A DNA stretch of 64,000 bases from Thecamonas trahens ATCC 50062 (Eukaryota; Apusozoa; Apusomonadida; Apusomonadidae), in NCBI RefSeq assembly GCF_000142905.1, contig NW_013657645.1, positions 119,713 through 183,712 of the forward strand. Reading direction: 5' to 3'. Below, piece by piece: positions 19,076 through 29,730 of this stretch (its first letter is position 1; each line of letters begins with the position of its first letter). The notes under the pieces were generated by a model. It saw nothing but the letters and a program-made list of their open reading frames with translations, made no database searches and was not told the DNA's origin. The position numbers and the translations under genes are program-made.

Positions 19076-20425
19076 ATGGCCAGGCTACTGTGCAATGTTG
19101 TGGACGTTGCTGTGTGTATGGGTGTGGTGGTGGTGATGGCAGCGAGTGTGGCAGTGGCCAACGGACAGGCTCCGCCGCCGCCTCCGCCGCCGGACTCGTC
19201 ATCGCAAGCGAAAACCGATACCATCATCGGAGCTGTCGTTGGCGTTGTTGCTTTCTTGTTCATCTGCTGTCTTTGCATCTGTTGCATTCGGAGGAAGAAG
19301 AAGAGGTCAAAGGGTTCTGTCGAAGATCACCCGCCACAGGATCATGACCACAATGATGATCACAAGCACCATCCAGCTGGCGCTCCCATGGCTGATTATC
19401 CAGGTGCGCCTGGCTCATCGGCTGCTGCTGCTGGCGGTGCTTCACCGGCAGGTGCTTCCTCGCCTTCGCCGCAGCAGCCGTCGCAGCGCCCGGACATCGG
19501 TGGATCGAACCCGTACGCCCAGCCCATTCCTGGGGCTGGTCCACGTGGCGCAGAGCCACCACCATCGTACGGTGGCAGGGGCAATGGCGCCAGCACCAGC
19601 TCTAGCACTCGCGGCGGTGGCGGCACTGGCAACATGATGGCTGCGGGCGCGGCCGGTGGTGCCGCTGCCGCTCTGATCACTGATCCGAACGTCCAGCGTG
19701 GCGTCGCGAGCGCTGGTCAGGCTGCTTACGGTGCAGCTGGTCATGTTGGCTCTGGTGCCGTGTCGGCAGGCCAGGCCGCGTACGATGGTGCGGGTGACGC
19801 TGTCAACTACATTGGCGCCAACGCTGGGCCGGGCGCGCAGCAAGTGGGCTCGGCGATCCAGCAAGGGGCAGGCGCGGCGTACGATGGTGCAGGTGACGCT
19901 GTCAACTATATTGGCGCCAACGCTGGGCCGGGCGCGCAACAGGTGGGCTCGGCTGTCCGACAAGGCGCAGGCGCGGCGTACGATGGCGCGGGCGATGCCA
20001 TTAACTACATCGGTGCCAACGCTGGGCCGGGCGCGCAACAGGTGGGCTCGGCTGTCCGACAAGGCGCAGGCGCGGCGTATGACGGCGCAGGCGATGCCAT
20101 TAACTACATCGGTGCCAACGCTGGGCCGGGCGTGGACCAGATCGGCTCGGTGGTTGGTCAAGGCGCAGGCGCGGCGTATGACGGCGCAGGCGATGCCATT
20201 AACTACATCGGTGCCAACGCTGGGCCGGGCGTGGACCAGATCGGCTCGGTGGTCGGTCAAGGCGCCAGCGTGGCGTTCAACGAGATCTCCGGCGTCGTAT
20301 CCTCATCTGGCGTCACGGGAGTGGTGAGCAGCGCCGGAGGCTTTATCTCGGACGCTCTGAGCAGCAACATGATGGATAACGCTGGTGACTTGATCTCGGG
20401 CGCCCTGGGCAAGATGTTTGGCTAG
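19076..20425 (+). CDS. Single-pass membrane protein with five 33-residue repeats
   Basis: A 449-residue intronless protein. Residues 1-30 are a signal peptide (MARLLCNVVDVAVCMGVVVV, cleavage plausible after VANG). A short Pro-rich ectodomain follows (PPPPPPP), then a transmembrane helix at about 47-68 (IIGAVVGVVAFLFICCLCIC) and a basic stop-transfer RRKKKRSK. The rest, presumably cytosolic, starts with a His/Asp-rich patch (DHDHNDDHKHH). It continues Gly/Ala/Pro-rich and then carries five copies of a 33-residue unit with core AAYDGAGDAVNYIGANAGPG. The cysteines at the inner membrane face could be palmitoylated. The repeat-plus-tail part resembles amphipathic 11-mer-like arrays but I cannot assign a family. 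It is transcribed divergently from the phosphatase across the palindrome array. Confidence 0.7.
   Translation: MARLLCNVVDVAVCMGVVVVMAASVAVANGQAPPPPPPPDSSSQAKTDTIIGAVVGVVAFLFICCLCICCIRRKKKRSKGSVEDHPPQDHDHNDDHKHHPAGAPMADYPGAPGSSAAAAGGASPAGASSPSPQQPSQRPDIGGSNPYAQPIPGAGPRGAEPPPSYGGRGNGASTSSSTRGGGGTGNMMAAGAAGGAAAALITDPNVQRGVASAGQAAYGAAGHVGSGAVSAGQAAYDGAGDAVNYIGANAGPGAQQVGSAIQQGAGAAYDGAGDAVNYIGANAGPGAQQVGSAVRQGAGAAYDGAGDAINYIGANAGPGAQQVGSAVRQGAGAAYDGAGDAINYIGANAGPGVDQIGSVVGQGAGAAYDGAGDAINYIGANAGPGVDQIGSVVGQGASVAFNEISGVVSSSGVTGVVSSAGGFISDALSSNMMDNAGDLISGALGKMFG
19767..20265 (+). repeat. Five 99-bp coding tandem repeats
   Basis: In-frame copies are spaced exactly 99 bp apart (the TAYGAY codon pair begins at 19781, 19880, 19979, 20078 and 20177). 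Copies 3-5 are nearly identical, including at third positions. Copies 1-2 are more diverged, and the end of copies 4-5 changes from GAQQVGSAVRQ to GVDQIGSVVGQ. The near-identity suggests recent unequal exchange or gene conversion. Confidence 0.95.
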
Positions 20426-20557
20426 TCGATCTCTGTGCACCCTCCCAAAACAATCCAACCCAATTCTCCCCCCCCCCCCCCCCCTCCCGTCCGCCACTGT
20501 TCGGTGTCTGTTCACCACCGCTGTTTCCCCGCCCGCCCCCCCCCCCGCACCCTCTTA

Positions 20558-23500
20558 ATGGCCCAGTGCAGCCTGGTCCCCACCACGGGCTTCCGGCACG
20601 AGGACCAGCCATGGTACGCACACACACCCATATGTAGACCTGTAGACAGAGGGATGAGTATGAGTATGAGTATGAGGAGGTGGCTGTGGCTGTGGTGGTG
20701 GCTGTGGTGGGCAGGGGGTTGTGGGTCACCTGCCTGTCGCTGACCGTGGGGGTTGGCATGGCTGGCATGAGGATGGGGAGGGAGGGGGGGGGAGGGGGAG
20801 CATGTATGTATGTATGTATGCATGTATGTATGTATATACGTATGTATGTGTGGAAGGGTGGCCATGGTCATGGCCATGGTCATGGATACGATACTCACAG
20901 TGGTGGCCACTCCCATGGCGCTCCTCCCCATGCCGATCTCCCGACTCTGAACTCCGCTTCCACTTCCGATCCCACTCCCGATCCCGGACCCCATACGGAT
21001 CATCAGCTTCTACTGCCACACATGCAACCTCACTCCGCCTCATGCCATCTGCGCCGCCTGTGCCTCATCCTGCCACGCCTCGCACGATGTCCGCCCGTCT
21101 TCCCGCGGCTCAAAGCGCTTCTACTGCGATTGCGGCGCCGCAAACCCGGCGTGCTCGCTCTACTCGGGGCCCAAGCGCGGCACCTCGCTGCCGGCAAACG
21201 CCTCGCCGCGCGCTCGCCACATCCATCTCGCCCGCGGCTGCGATGCGCTGCTCCTTCGCGACATCGACGCGCCTTCGGCTGCCGCTGTCCTTGCTCTTGG
21301 CCCCGGTGCCGGCCTTGCGGCTCAGCACGCTCCGCACGTTGCCCGCCTCGGTGCCCACATGCTCGCCGACGCCGTCTCGGCCTTTGAGCGCATTGCCGCC
21401 CTTGAGGGCGTGCTCTCCGTCTCTGTCGCTGTTGACCACACATACTACGCCGTCAACGTCCCGCACGGCGCGCTCTCTGCCGCCCTCGCCGTTCTTGCCG
21501 ACATCGCTGCTCCGCTCTCCGCCGACGACCTCTCTCTCCCGCTCGCCCACTACGAGGAGATCGACGCCCCGGTCCACGTCTCCCTTGGCGCTGCTGCTAC
21601 TGCCGATCCTCGCTTCCCGCTCGACGCCGTCGTCGACGCCGTCCTCGCCCCTCTCGTTGCCGCAGACCCTGCCGACCTTCCGGGCTCGGCCCCTCCGCCG
21701 CACTCGCTGCCCTCTCCGACGCCCAGCTCTCGTCCACCCTCTCCAACTGGCTCGCCCGCGCCGCAACCTGCCCGCTCTCCCTCACCATCCTCTCTCGCTC
21801 GCGCCTCAACACAGCCCAAGCACAGCTGTACGCTCGCTTCGCATCGCTCGCCGCGCGCGTCGACCACGACACCGCTCTGCACCACTTTGCCTCAGCGCTC
21901 CCGCATCTCCCATCGCCGTCTGCCCATGCCCTCTTTGTCGATCCGGCCGGCCCGCCTGCCGTCCACTTTTGCTTCCCGCTCCTTGCCCCGCACACCGACG
22001 GCACCCGCGGCTCCCTCGCTCACGACATGATCCTGCATGCCATCAACCACTCTGGGCCAGGCTCGCTCGCTGCCTACCTCCGCGCCCACGGCCTCGCCTC
22101 GCGCGTCGTCGCCTCGCTCCGCACACAGATCCCACTGGCTCACCTCTGCGGTCGTGCCGTCCTCGCCGTCTCGATCACGCCTGCTGCGGACCCGCCCAAC
22201 AGCCCCGACTCGCTCGCCGCCATTGGCTCGGCCCTCTTCACCTACCTTGGCATGCTCGAAGCCGTCGGCCCGCTCCGCTGGATGTGGTGCGAGCTCCGCG
22301 ACGCCGCCGCCCGCGACGACGCCGCCTACCTCGACCCACCACCGTCGCCGCTTGACACTGCCGTCCGCATCGCCGTCGCCGCCTTCCACCTTCCGCGTCC
22401 GGCCCTCGCTCACGTCCTCACCCACAGCCCGCACGCTCTGCACTTTGAACCGGCCCTCGTCTCTGCGCTTCTTGCCGCCTGCACCCCGGGAAATCTGGTC
22501 CTCGCTTCCAACGTTTCCGCTGCAATCCTTGATGCTCAGCCAACCCTCGCCCGCCCGGCCCCACTCTCAGGCACCCGCTACACCACCGACATTATCGAGC
22601 CGCACTGGTCCGTCATGTGGGAGTTGGCTCGCTCCCGCGGTTCTCTCGTCCTCGCCGGCACGCCCTACAACTCGCCGTCGCCCGACGCCCGCGCCGCACG
22701 CCGCGACGTCATCCTCGCTGCGCTCGACATGACTCACCCGCCGCGCAACCTCTTTGCCGTCACCGCCGCAGAGCTGGAGGAGGACATCATCCGCGACCCG
22801 CTACCCGAGATTATGCCGGGCTTCCCCTTTGGCGCCGCCCCGCACCACTCGCTCGTCCTCGCGCACTTCCCGCGGACCTCAGCCTACTCGCTCCCGCGCC
22901 TGCACTCGCTCCACGAGGACCGCCATCTCTACCTCGCCCTGCAAGGCGCTGTTGCTCACTCAGACGCAACGCTGCCTCGCACCCGCCTTCTCGTCGCCGT
23001 CCTTGTTCACGCCGCCCGCATCGCAATCGAGCAGGCTCTGGCTTCCGCCTGCGACGCCGGTCTCGTCGTCAACCTGGCCGCCTCGGACGCTGGCACTGAC
23101 ATCGTCCTCCACCTCGCTGCGCCCGGCGATATCGTCGCCACAGCCCTCCGTCGCGCCCTTGCTGTCTTAGCTGAACTCAGCCTCACTCCCCAATCTCTCA
23201 TCCTCGGCCTTGCTGACCTCCGCGCCGACCTTGCGTCCTCACCGCCGCTCGCAGCCTCGCCCGACGAGCTCACCCGCTTCATGCTCGAGGGCTTCCTCGG
23301 CTCGCCGCGCGGCCCAGCCGCAGGCGTTATGGACCAGCTCGCCATCATCAAGGCCACACTCGAGCCCGACGGAGCACCAGCCTCTGGCTCGCGCGCGCCG
23401 CTCGCTCTCGACGACGTCAACGCCTTCCTCTCTCACACTCTCGCGAGCCCCGCTCGCCTCGTTCTCTTTGGCTACGGCTTTGCCCACGACGTCACAGAAG

Positions 23501-24426
23501 GCCTCGCTCTCGATGCCGCCGCCCTTGTCCGCGCAGCAGCACACGGCGAGCCTGCGCTGCCACCACCTGCGGATCCTCTTACTCCCCGCTCGCTCGCCTT
23601 TAAGCCCGCCGCTGCAGCCGCTGCCCTCGGCGCGCCCGCGGCCTCGTCTGTTGTCTGGACCGCCACCTCTGGCCTCGCCACCAACGCCAACAGCGCCTCG
23701 TCGGCCATCGCAGCGTTCTGGCACCTTCCGCTCTGCGGGCCGCCCACCGCTGATGACTTTGCGCTTCTCGCCATCGTTGCCGGCCTCCTCGACGCCACCC
23801 TTACCGCCCGCTTTGCTCAACCAGACATGACCGAGCTCGTCGTGTCGCATACAGCCTGGCCCAAGGCTGCCCCAGCTTCACCGGCCTCGCACACCGTGGT
23901 AGGCCTCGCTGTCATGGTCGACACCCGCTCCGATGACCCGGCCGCCCTCGAGTACGTCCTCGCCGCCATCGCTGCCGCCCTCGCCTCCCTTGCCGCACGC
24001 GATGACGGCGTCTCGCAGCTCTCCGCCAACGCCACCCGCTCCGCCGCGAGCCTCGCCCTCCGCGCCATCCCGGCAAGATCCGCCCACCTCGACGCGTGGA
24101 CCGCCATTCTCGAGCCGGAGCACGCTACTTGGCTCGCCTCGCTCGACGCCGCCGCCGCCGCCGTCATGCCTGACGAGGCCACCGCCGCCGCTGAGGCTCT
24201 CCTGACCACGCCAGTCCTCGCGGCGCTCGTTGTCCCAAATGCGCCACCGGCCTCGCGCGGCCCGGCTGCCCCGCACATCTTCAATCCTATCGAGGTTGCC
24301 CACGGGCTCAAGGCCGGTGCGCCGGCCAAGCTCCTCCCCACCGCCACCCCGCACGTGCTCCGCCTCACCTCCATCGCCTCGTTTGTTGAGCTTGCCTACG
24401 GCACCAGCACCAGAGTCGGCGCCTGA
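20558..24426 (+). CDS. UBR-box protein fused to a degenerate M16 (insulysin-like) peptidase fold (one frame break)
   Basis: Two exons, 20558-20613 and 21007-24426, about 1158 residues if one base is restored near 21682-21695. The first 70 residues form a UBR box (type-1 N-degron-binding zinc domain): CSLVPTTGFRHEDQP at the end of exon 1, then after splicing (GTACGC donor, ATCAG acceptor) FYCHTCNLTPPHAICAAC, CHASHD and FYCDCG. The remainder has the double-domain layout of M16 family peptidases: strand ALLLRDIDAP, AHMLADAV at the place of the catalytic helix, then DHTYYAVNVPHGALSAAL. The zinc motif H-x2-E-H is replaced by R-L-G-A-H, so the first His and the catalytic Glu are lost and the enzyme should be inactive. 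The second frame starts with LSDAQLSSTLSNWL, matching the M16 segment that follows. The stop TGA directly abuts the stop of RICTOR. Confidence 0.65.
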
Positions 24427-27400
24427 TCACACCACGTCACACGCATCAAGCGCCGCCATCACCTCGGGATTGGTAAACGCCGACATCTCAAACAGCTCCC
24501 ACACAAACCGCCGCGCCGGATACCGGAACTTGTAGCTGTGGAGAACGGAGAGGACCGTGATGACCAGGTTCGGCTCGTTGAAGAGGAACGCCGTCTCCTC
24601 CGACCGCTTGAGCGTCTTGAGCTCGCGCGACGCCGAGTCGGCCGTGATGTGATTCGAGAGCTTGCCGACCGCATCGATGATCTTGCGGGGAATGGTGACA
24701 GCCAGCTCAAACTCGGCCTCGTCGTCGCCCGGCCGGGGCGTCGCCGTCGGCGCGTCGCGGTCATCATCCGGATCGAGCTGCTTGCTCGGATCGTTCTCGG
24801 CAGACTCGGCCCAGAGCCCGCAGTACGTCGACGGCACAATCGAGAGAAACGCTTCAGGCTCGCGCGGGACGCAGATGCCCTTGGTCCCGTTTGCCTCCCA
24901 CCCAAACAGCGCCAGCTCGCTAGCCGCAGCCTCAGACATAGAGACCAGACCGAGCACAAAGTACGCCGTGCCCTTGAGCGAGAGCCGGTCCGAGCCCTCG
25001 GCGAGGCCCACCACCTGGTCGATGAGTGAGCCCGAGCCCGGCCCGAGCCCGGCGCCATCGCTGCCCTTGGCCCGGCCGCCACCCCTGTCCGCGTCAGGTA
25101 CTCGGCGAGGAAGGCGTAGCCCGAGTCGGACGCCGCAATGTGCCCGAGTGCCCACAGCGCCGACTTGCGGTACACAATGTGCGTCTCATCCGATGCCAGG
25201 TGCGCAAGGAACTCGTTGATATGGCCCGACTCGGCGAGCAGTGCCACGCCCCGACTTGTCTTGGCCAGCTCGCCGTAAAAGTGCGGCCGGAGCACTGTCG
25301 TTGTGCCCTCGTCGTTCGAGCCCGAGCCCGAACGGCCCTTGCTCCCGCCCGAGCCCGACGGACCCGAGCCCGAGCCCGCAGTAGAGCCAAAGAGGAACTT
25401 CTGCAGCGACTTGGCGAGCGCGACCTCGAGCGAGTTGACGTACTCGAGGTTGCCCTTGGCGTGCCAGTGCGCCATTTCGCTCTCGATCCACGCGTGCTCA
25501 GTGAGGTAGCCAAAACCGGCTGGCGACGAGAGGAACCGCAGCAGGATGTCCTTGCCCTTGCCCTCAAGCGTGGCAAGGAGAGGCCGCTTGGAAATGAGCG
25601 TCGCGAGCGTGTCCGCGTCTTCGCACGACTCGACCAGGATCTTGAGCGCCGTAGCTGAAATGTCCTTGTCCGAGTCGTTGAGCTGTGTCACCAACAGGTC
25701 TGTGCCCCAGTTGGGAAAGTCAGACACGCCCGCCCGGAGCAGCACACGCATGTGCCGTGTCGCAATGTACCGGATGTTGCGGTTCTTGCACGTCATGGCC
25801 TTGGCGAGGAGCACCCGCGGGTGCCCGTTGAGGTTGTAATCGAGCGACGTCACAATGAGCTTGGCAAGGTCTTCCCGCCCGCGCGCCCCGTCCGTCAGCG
25901 GATACAGCACGTTGAACAGCTCCTTCTGCTCCAGCAAGTCCTGCCCGCGCTTTGTCGATGACAGCACTCCCAGCATCGTAAAGTACTCGCGCGTCATCGT
26001 CCGCGTCAGCCGGTTCTTCTCCAGAAACCGGTCCGAGAGCGTCACCCCTGGCCCAGGCTCAAACGAGCTCCCGCCACCACCACCACCTCCGCCGCTGCTG
26101 CCGCTTCCATCGCCCGCCCCCGTCCCTGTCCCTGCACCCTGCGCTACCTCGGCCCGGCAAAACTCGGCAATCTGATCGAGCAGCTCGTTCTCTGCCAGGT
26201 ATCGCGCACCTTCGTCAGACGCCATCAGCGCGTCGAGCAACGAGCACGCTGTCCGGATGTACCGCAGGTTCTTGTGCTTGTTCCGCTTGTCAATCCGCAT
26301 GTCCGAGAACTGGTGGTTCGACGGCCGGAGGAACGAGAGAATGCGCTTTGCAAACTTGGTCCGCGTGATGCACTCTTCCATCCGCCGCACATCCGACAGA
26401 GGACCCTCGATGACTTCGGCGATGACGTCCCAGTGCCACTTGGTAAAGTCCTTGGTGCCAAAGATCTGCGTCGACTTGAGGAGCGCGTCAAACGACTTGT
26501 CGTCCATCGACGCCTCCAGCTTGACCTTGAGGTTCTTGATGTGGTCGTTGAAAGATGACGCGCCGGTCGAGTCCGTCCCCTCCCGCCGCCGCGTCTTGTA
26601 CGTGTTGAGCAGGAGGAGCTGCATGTGAAAGTCGGTGTACTCGGACGCCAGCTTGCGGACTCGCGCAAACTCGTGCAGGCTGGACAGCAGCGTGTTGGCC
26701 CGCGACCGCTCAAACGGATCGTCCTGGTTGCGGAACTCGGCCGCAGTCGCCACCAGCGACGGCAGCGTCTGCAGCTGCGCACACTGCCCATGCGGCAGGA
26801 TCTTGTTCGCCATGTGCAGCAGCTCGCCGAGCAAAATCGTCACCTGCACCGCCAGCTCGCGGTCGTCGCAGATGCCCAGCGAGACCAGCGCTTCCACAAG
26901 GCCGGCAGACACAAAGCCCACCAGAAGAGCCGCCATGTACGCGTCTGAGAGCGAGAACCGTTCGTGGACTCGCGAGAGCTCCGTCACCTTGTGCACCAGC
27001 GACGCAGAGTGCGCCTTGAGCGCCGCAGGGAACGAGCTCGTCCGCGGCGGCTTGCGGAGCCGGAAAATCCGGAACAGAAGGTCAAGCACAGAGTACCGAA
27101 TCGACTCGTCCTCTAGGCACAGCGCCGAGACAACCGACGAGAGCCCCACGTGCTGCAGCGACGAGAGCCCGATGAGCCCCGGCCACGACCGGAGCATCGC
27201 TAGCAGCGCACGCACCGTCGCCGCACGCTTGCGCACCACGTCCGGGTCGTGCGCCGTGTACGTATCCGTCAGCGGCGACAGCACTGTCCCCATGTCGATG
27301 TGGTGGAGCACGTACTGCCGCGCCTCCGGCCCGTTGAGCAAGTACATCAGCGTCAGCGTCAGCGGCTCCACAATGTCCTCAAACTTCTTGACGTGGATCG

Positions 27401-27937
27401 CCTCGATGAGGGTCTTGATCCCGCCCGCAAGTGCAACCACCCGCGCATTGCGCACCACAAGCTCGCAGAGCGACTCGAGGCACACCCGGCAGAACGCGTC
27501 CTCAACATGCGTCGCAATCGCCACAAGGCTCACCGCCAGCGACCGCGGAAACGCCTCTGGGTGCACCTCAATCAGCTTGCGCACAAGTTTCATCGCCTGC
27601 ATCCGCTCCATCTCGTGCTTGGCGTCCTTTTCCAGCGAGAGGCCCACAAACACGTGTATCTTGGCTGCCAGCATCGCCTCAATCACCTCCTTGTCGCGTG
27701 CAAAGTACCGCAGCGTCCGCAGCGTCGCCGCCCGAATCGCTTTCACCGGATCCACACACAGCGGCCGCAGCACCATCACAAACGCCTGCGGCGCAACATG
27801 CTCCGAAAGCGCTTTGGTCAGCTTTCCCGAGTGCAGCCCGCACAGCGCGTCCAGCAGAGCCAACTTGGTCCGCGGCGGCACTGCCGACGCCTGGCCTAGT
27901 TTTCCATCACATGGCTCAACGTCTCGTCCACCGACAT
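24427..27937 (-). CDS. RICTOR: RICTOR, TOR complex 2 subunit (two frame breaks)
   Basis: The TORC2 scaffold (yeast Avo3, Dictyostelium PiaA), about 1170 residues after restoring two single bases. Armadillo-like repeats fill the N-terminal half, including HVEDAFCRVCLESLCELVVR and LVGFVSAGLVEALV, typical of the RICTOR_N domain. The middle has ITRTKFAKRILSFLRPSNHQF and LDYNLNGHPRVLLAKAMT (RICTOR_M and following). The C-terminal RICTOR_V domain has KSALWALGHIAASDSGYAFL and then, in a second frame, SLIDQVVGLAEGSDRLSLKGTAYFVLGLVS; the two halves together are diagnostic. The frame changes near 25082 (a C4 run on the plus strand). At the 5' end the ATG at 27937 (MSVDETLSHVMEN) runs into TAG, and one extra base in the A4 run (27900-27903, plus strand T) joins it to the main frame; this start is the least certain part. 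A low-complexity Gly/Ser loop lies near 26050-26110. Confidence 0.85.
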
Positions 27938-28156
27938 GCTCCCAAAGTCTACAGCCAATCCCCGATCCGATCCCCCCCACCCCCGTAGTCGTCCGGTGCC
28001 GACCCCGTTTGCCAGCCGCCAACCGTCCGCCGCCAGCCAGCCGCCAGCCGCGTCCGCCCCAAACCAACGCGTTTCAACACACAATGAGTGCAGAGACGAC
28101 ATACCATTATACTTGGTGTTCCAGCACATGGTTATGTGAAGAGAAAGAGAGGGGAA

Positions 28157-28207
<51 letters not shown>

Positions 28208-28595
28208 GCCCTTCCGGCTTGTGGCCTGTGTGGCTTCTTGGCGTGGCAAGAAAAACGACTATGGAGGGGTATTGATCATAGGCAACAACATGTAGGTCAT
28301 AAACCCCCGGCGAGTGGAAGGGATACAGACATAGTTGCAACTGCGTGACACATATATATAATGTAGGTAGCATGTAAAATGATGGGACAGAGTATGTGCG
28401 TGGGGAATAGCAATGGCAGAGGCTGCCGTACAGCCTCGCATGGTCACGTACCTGGGGACGGCATGGTGGCGGCGACGAGTGTTCAGCCGAACGAACTGCT
28501 CGTACCCAGTTCGCCCACTTCCCCCCTCCGTCGCACCCACTCTTCGGCTTCATGTCGTCGCTGGGCATGGGTACATTCATGTGTGTAGTGTCTCG
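27938..28595. other. Intergenic region with (GT)n tract
   Basis: About 660 bp between the RICTOR start and the FKBP stop, both on the minus strand. It holds a dinucleotide tract at 28161-28199, then a locally AT-richer stretch (28260-28400, with CATATATATAATG near 28351). The AT-rich part would be the FKBP 3' UTR and terminator. The GT tract lies about 220 bp upstream of RICTOR. No gene or structured RNA is apparent. Confidence 0.45.
28161..28199. repeat. (GT)n microsatellite
   Basis: About 19 consecutive GT dinucleotides on the plus strand, about 220 bp upstream of the RICTOR start codon. Alternating purine-pyrimidine of this length can adopt Z-DNA, but nothing further is shown by the sequence. 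Confidence 0.95.
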
Positions 28596-29419
28596 TCAAC
28601 AAGTTTCCCGAGGACGGCTCTTGCCCTTGCTCCGATCCCGAGTGCTGGCCTCTTTGGTGAGCTCGACAAGCTCGATGTCGAACGCCAGCTCGGTGTCGGG
28701 TGGAACGCCGAGCGAGGGAGAGCCGTGCTCGCCGTAGGCATACGCCGGTGGAACCACAAGCCGCCGGTTCTCGCCAACAGTCATACCTCGAACACCAAGG
28801 TCCCAGCCTTTGACGGCACCCTGCCGTGCACCGATGACCACCTCGACCTCCTGCCGCGGCATGAAGATCTCCAGATCCAGCGACTGGTCCAGCGGCGTCG
28901 AGAGCTGCGAGAGCGGGACAGGGCCGAGGTAGCCGGCTACAGCAGCCTCGCCGAGTCGCCGACCTTGGCCACAGACTGGCTCTTCCGCGCCGTGGCTGCA
29001 TCACGCGCCTGGATCACCTTAACGTGCTCCACATCCGCCTCGTGCACCAGCCGCCACCATCGCCCGGCACTCGCGCCCCCGCTGCCCACTCCAGACACAT
29101 CCGCTGTCTTTTGCCGCCCAGCTGGCACCAACCGCGAGCTCTTCCACTCCCACCACCGATCAGCACCAGCATCATCCCCACTGCGATCATCTGCCGGCAC
29201 AGCGTCGACTGCGCTAGCCCGCAATCTGCGACCACCCATCAAAGCCTTGCCAGGGCTCAGTCTCTGGCGTCTCGCCCCCCCTTGCCCTCCCTGCGAACCC
29301 TGCGAAACCTGCAAACCCTGCGGACCTTGCGGACCTTGCGGACCCTGCGACTTGGCCCTCTGCCGCTCCCTCCGTCGGCGCCACTTGCGACCGCCGGTGC
29401 CGTAGGCTCTGCCCGCCAT
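28596..29419 (-). CDS. FKBP-type peptidyl-prolyl isomerase (frame break; N terminus uncertain)
   Basis: The C-terminal 90 residues are an FKBP fold: VVIGARQGAVKGWDLGVRGM, then GENRRLVVPPAYAYG and a final strand ending LAFDIELVEL. The active-site Trp of V-I/K-GW and the Tyr of AYG are present. A short basic tail follows (KGKSRPRE), suggesting nuclear or ER retention without a classical HDEL. The N-terminal strand lies in another frame and reads VAKVGDSARLL before a TAG. One added base near 28929-28935 gives LLYAGYLG, the family line v-x-Y-x-G-x-L, so the break is most likely an error. Farther upstream the frame to 29419 (MAGRAYGTGGRKW) is a basic, Gly-Pro-Gln-repeat region of poor protein quality. 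A competing frame there contains a hydrophobic stretch (MIAVGMMLVLIGG) that could be a signal sequence, so the start is unresolved. Confidence 0.6.
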
Positions 29420-29730
29420 GACCAGCCACTTACCAGCACGACCAGCACCCGTACCCACCACCATGGACCGAGCAGCCCACATTCTCCCTCTGTCCGCAAC
29501 CCACAACAGCCAAGAAGAGTGCTGTTGTTGGCAGTCCCACGGCTTCTCGGCCTCGGCCTCTCCCTCGCTTTACCGGTCTGCCAAACCACGACCTTTTTGC
29601 CTTAGGCAAGTCGCACTCGTCTGCCAACTCCGCGCCACCCGTCCTCCCCCGCCCTCCTCCCTCCCTTCCTCACCTTCCTTCACCTCACTATCCTCACCTC
29701 ACCCAGAGGGAGGGTGTAGGGGTGTTTAGT

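Noticed and set aside
20726-21043. Separate genes in the UBR-M16 intron (Tyr/His-repeat frames)
   Set aside because: They come from GTAT and CATG simple repeats; no folded-protein character.
25068-25090. A tiny GT-AG intron to explain the RICTOR frame change
   Set aside because: The only GT...AG pair would be about 22 bp, far below any other intron here (76 bp or more); a missing base in a C4/G4 run is simpler.
29014-29235. Hydrophobic minus-strand frame as a separate small membrane protein
   Set aside because: It overlaps the FKBP 5' region, is short, and may be part of that gene's signal sequence; not enough to call on its own.
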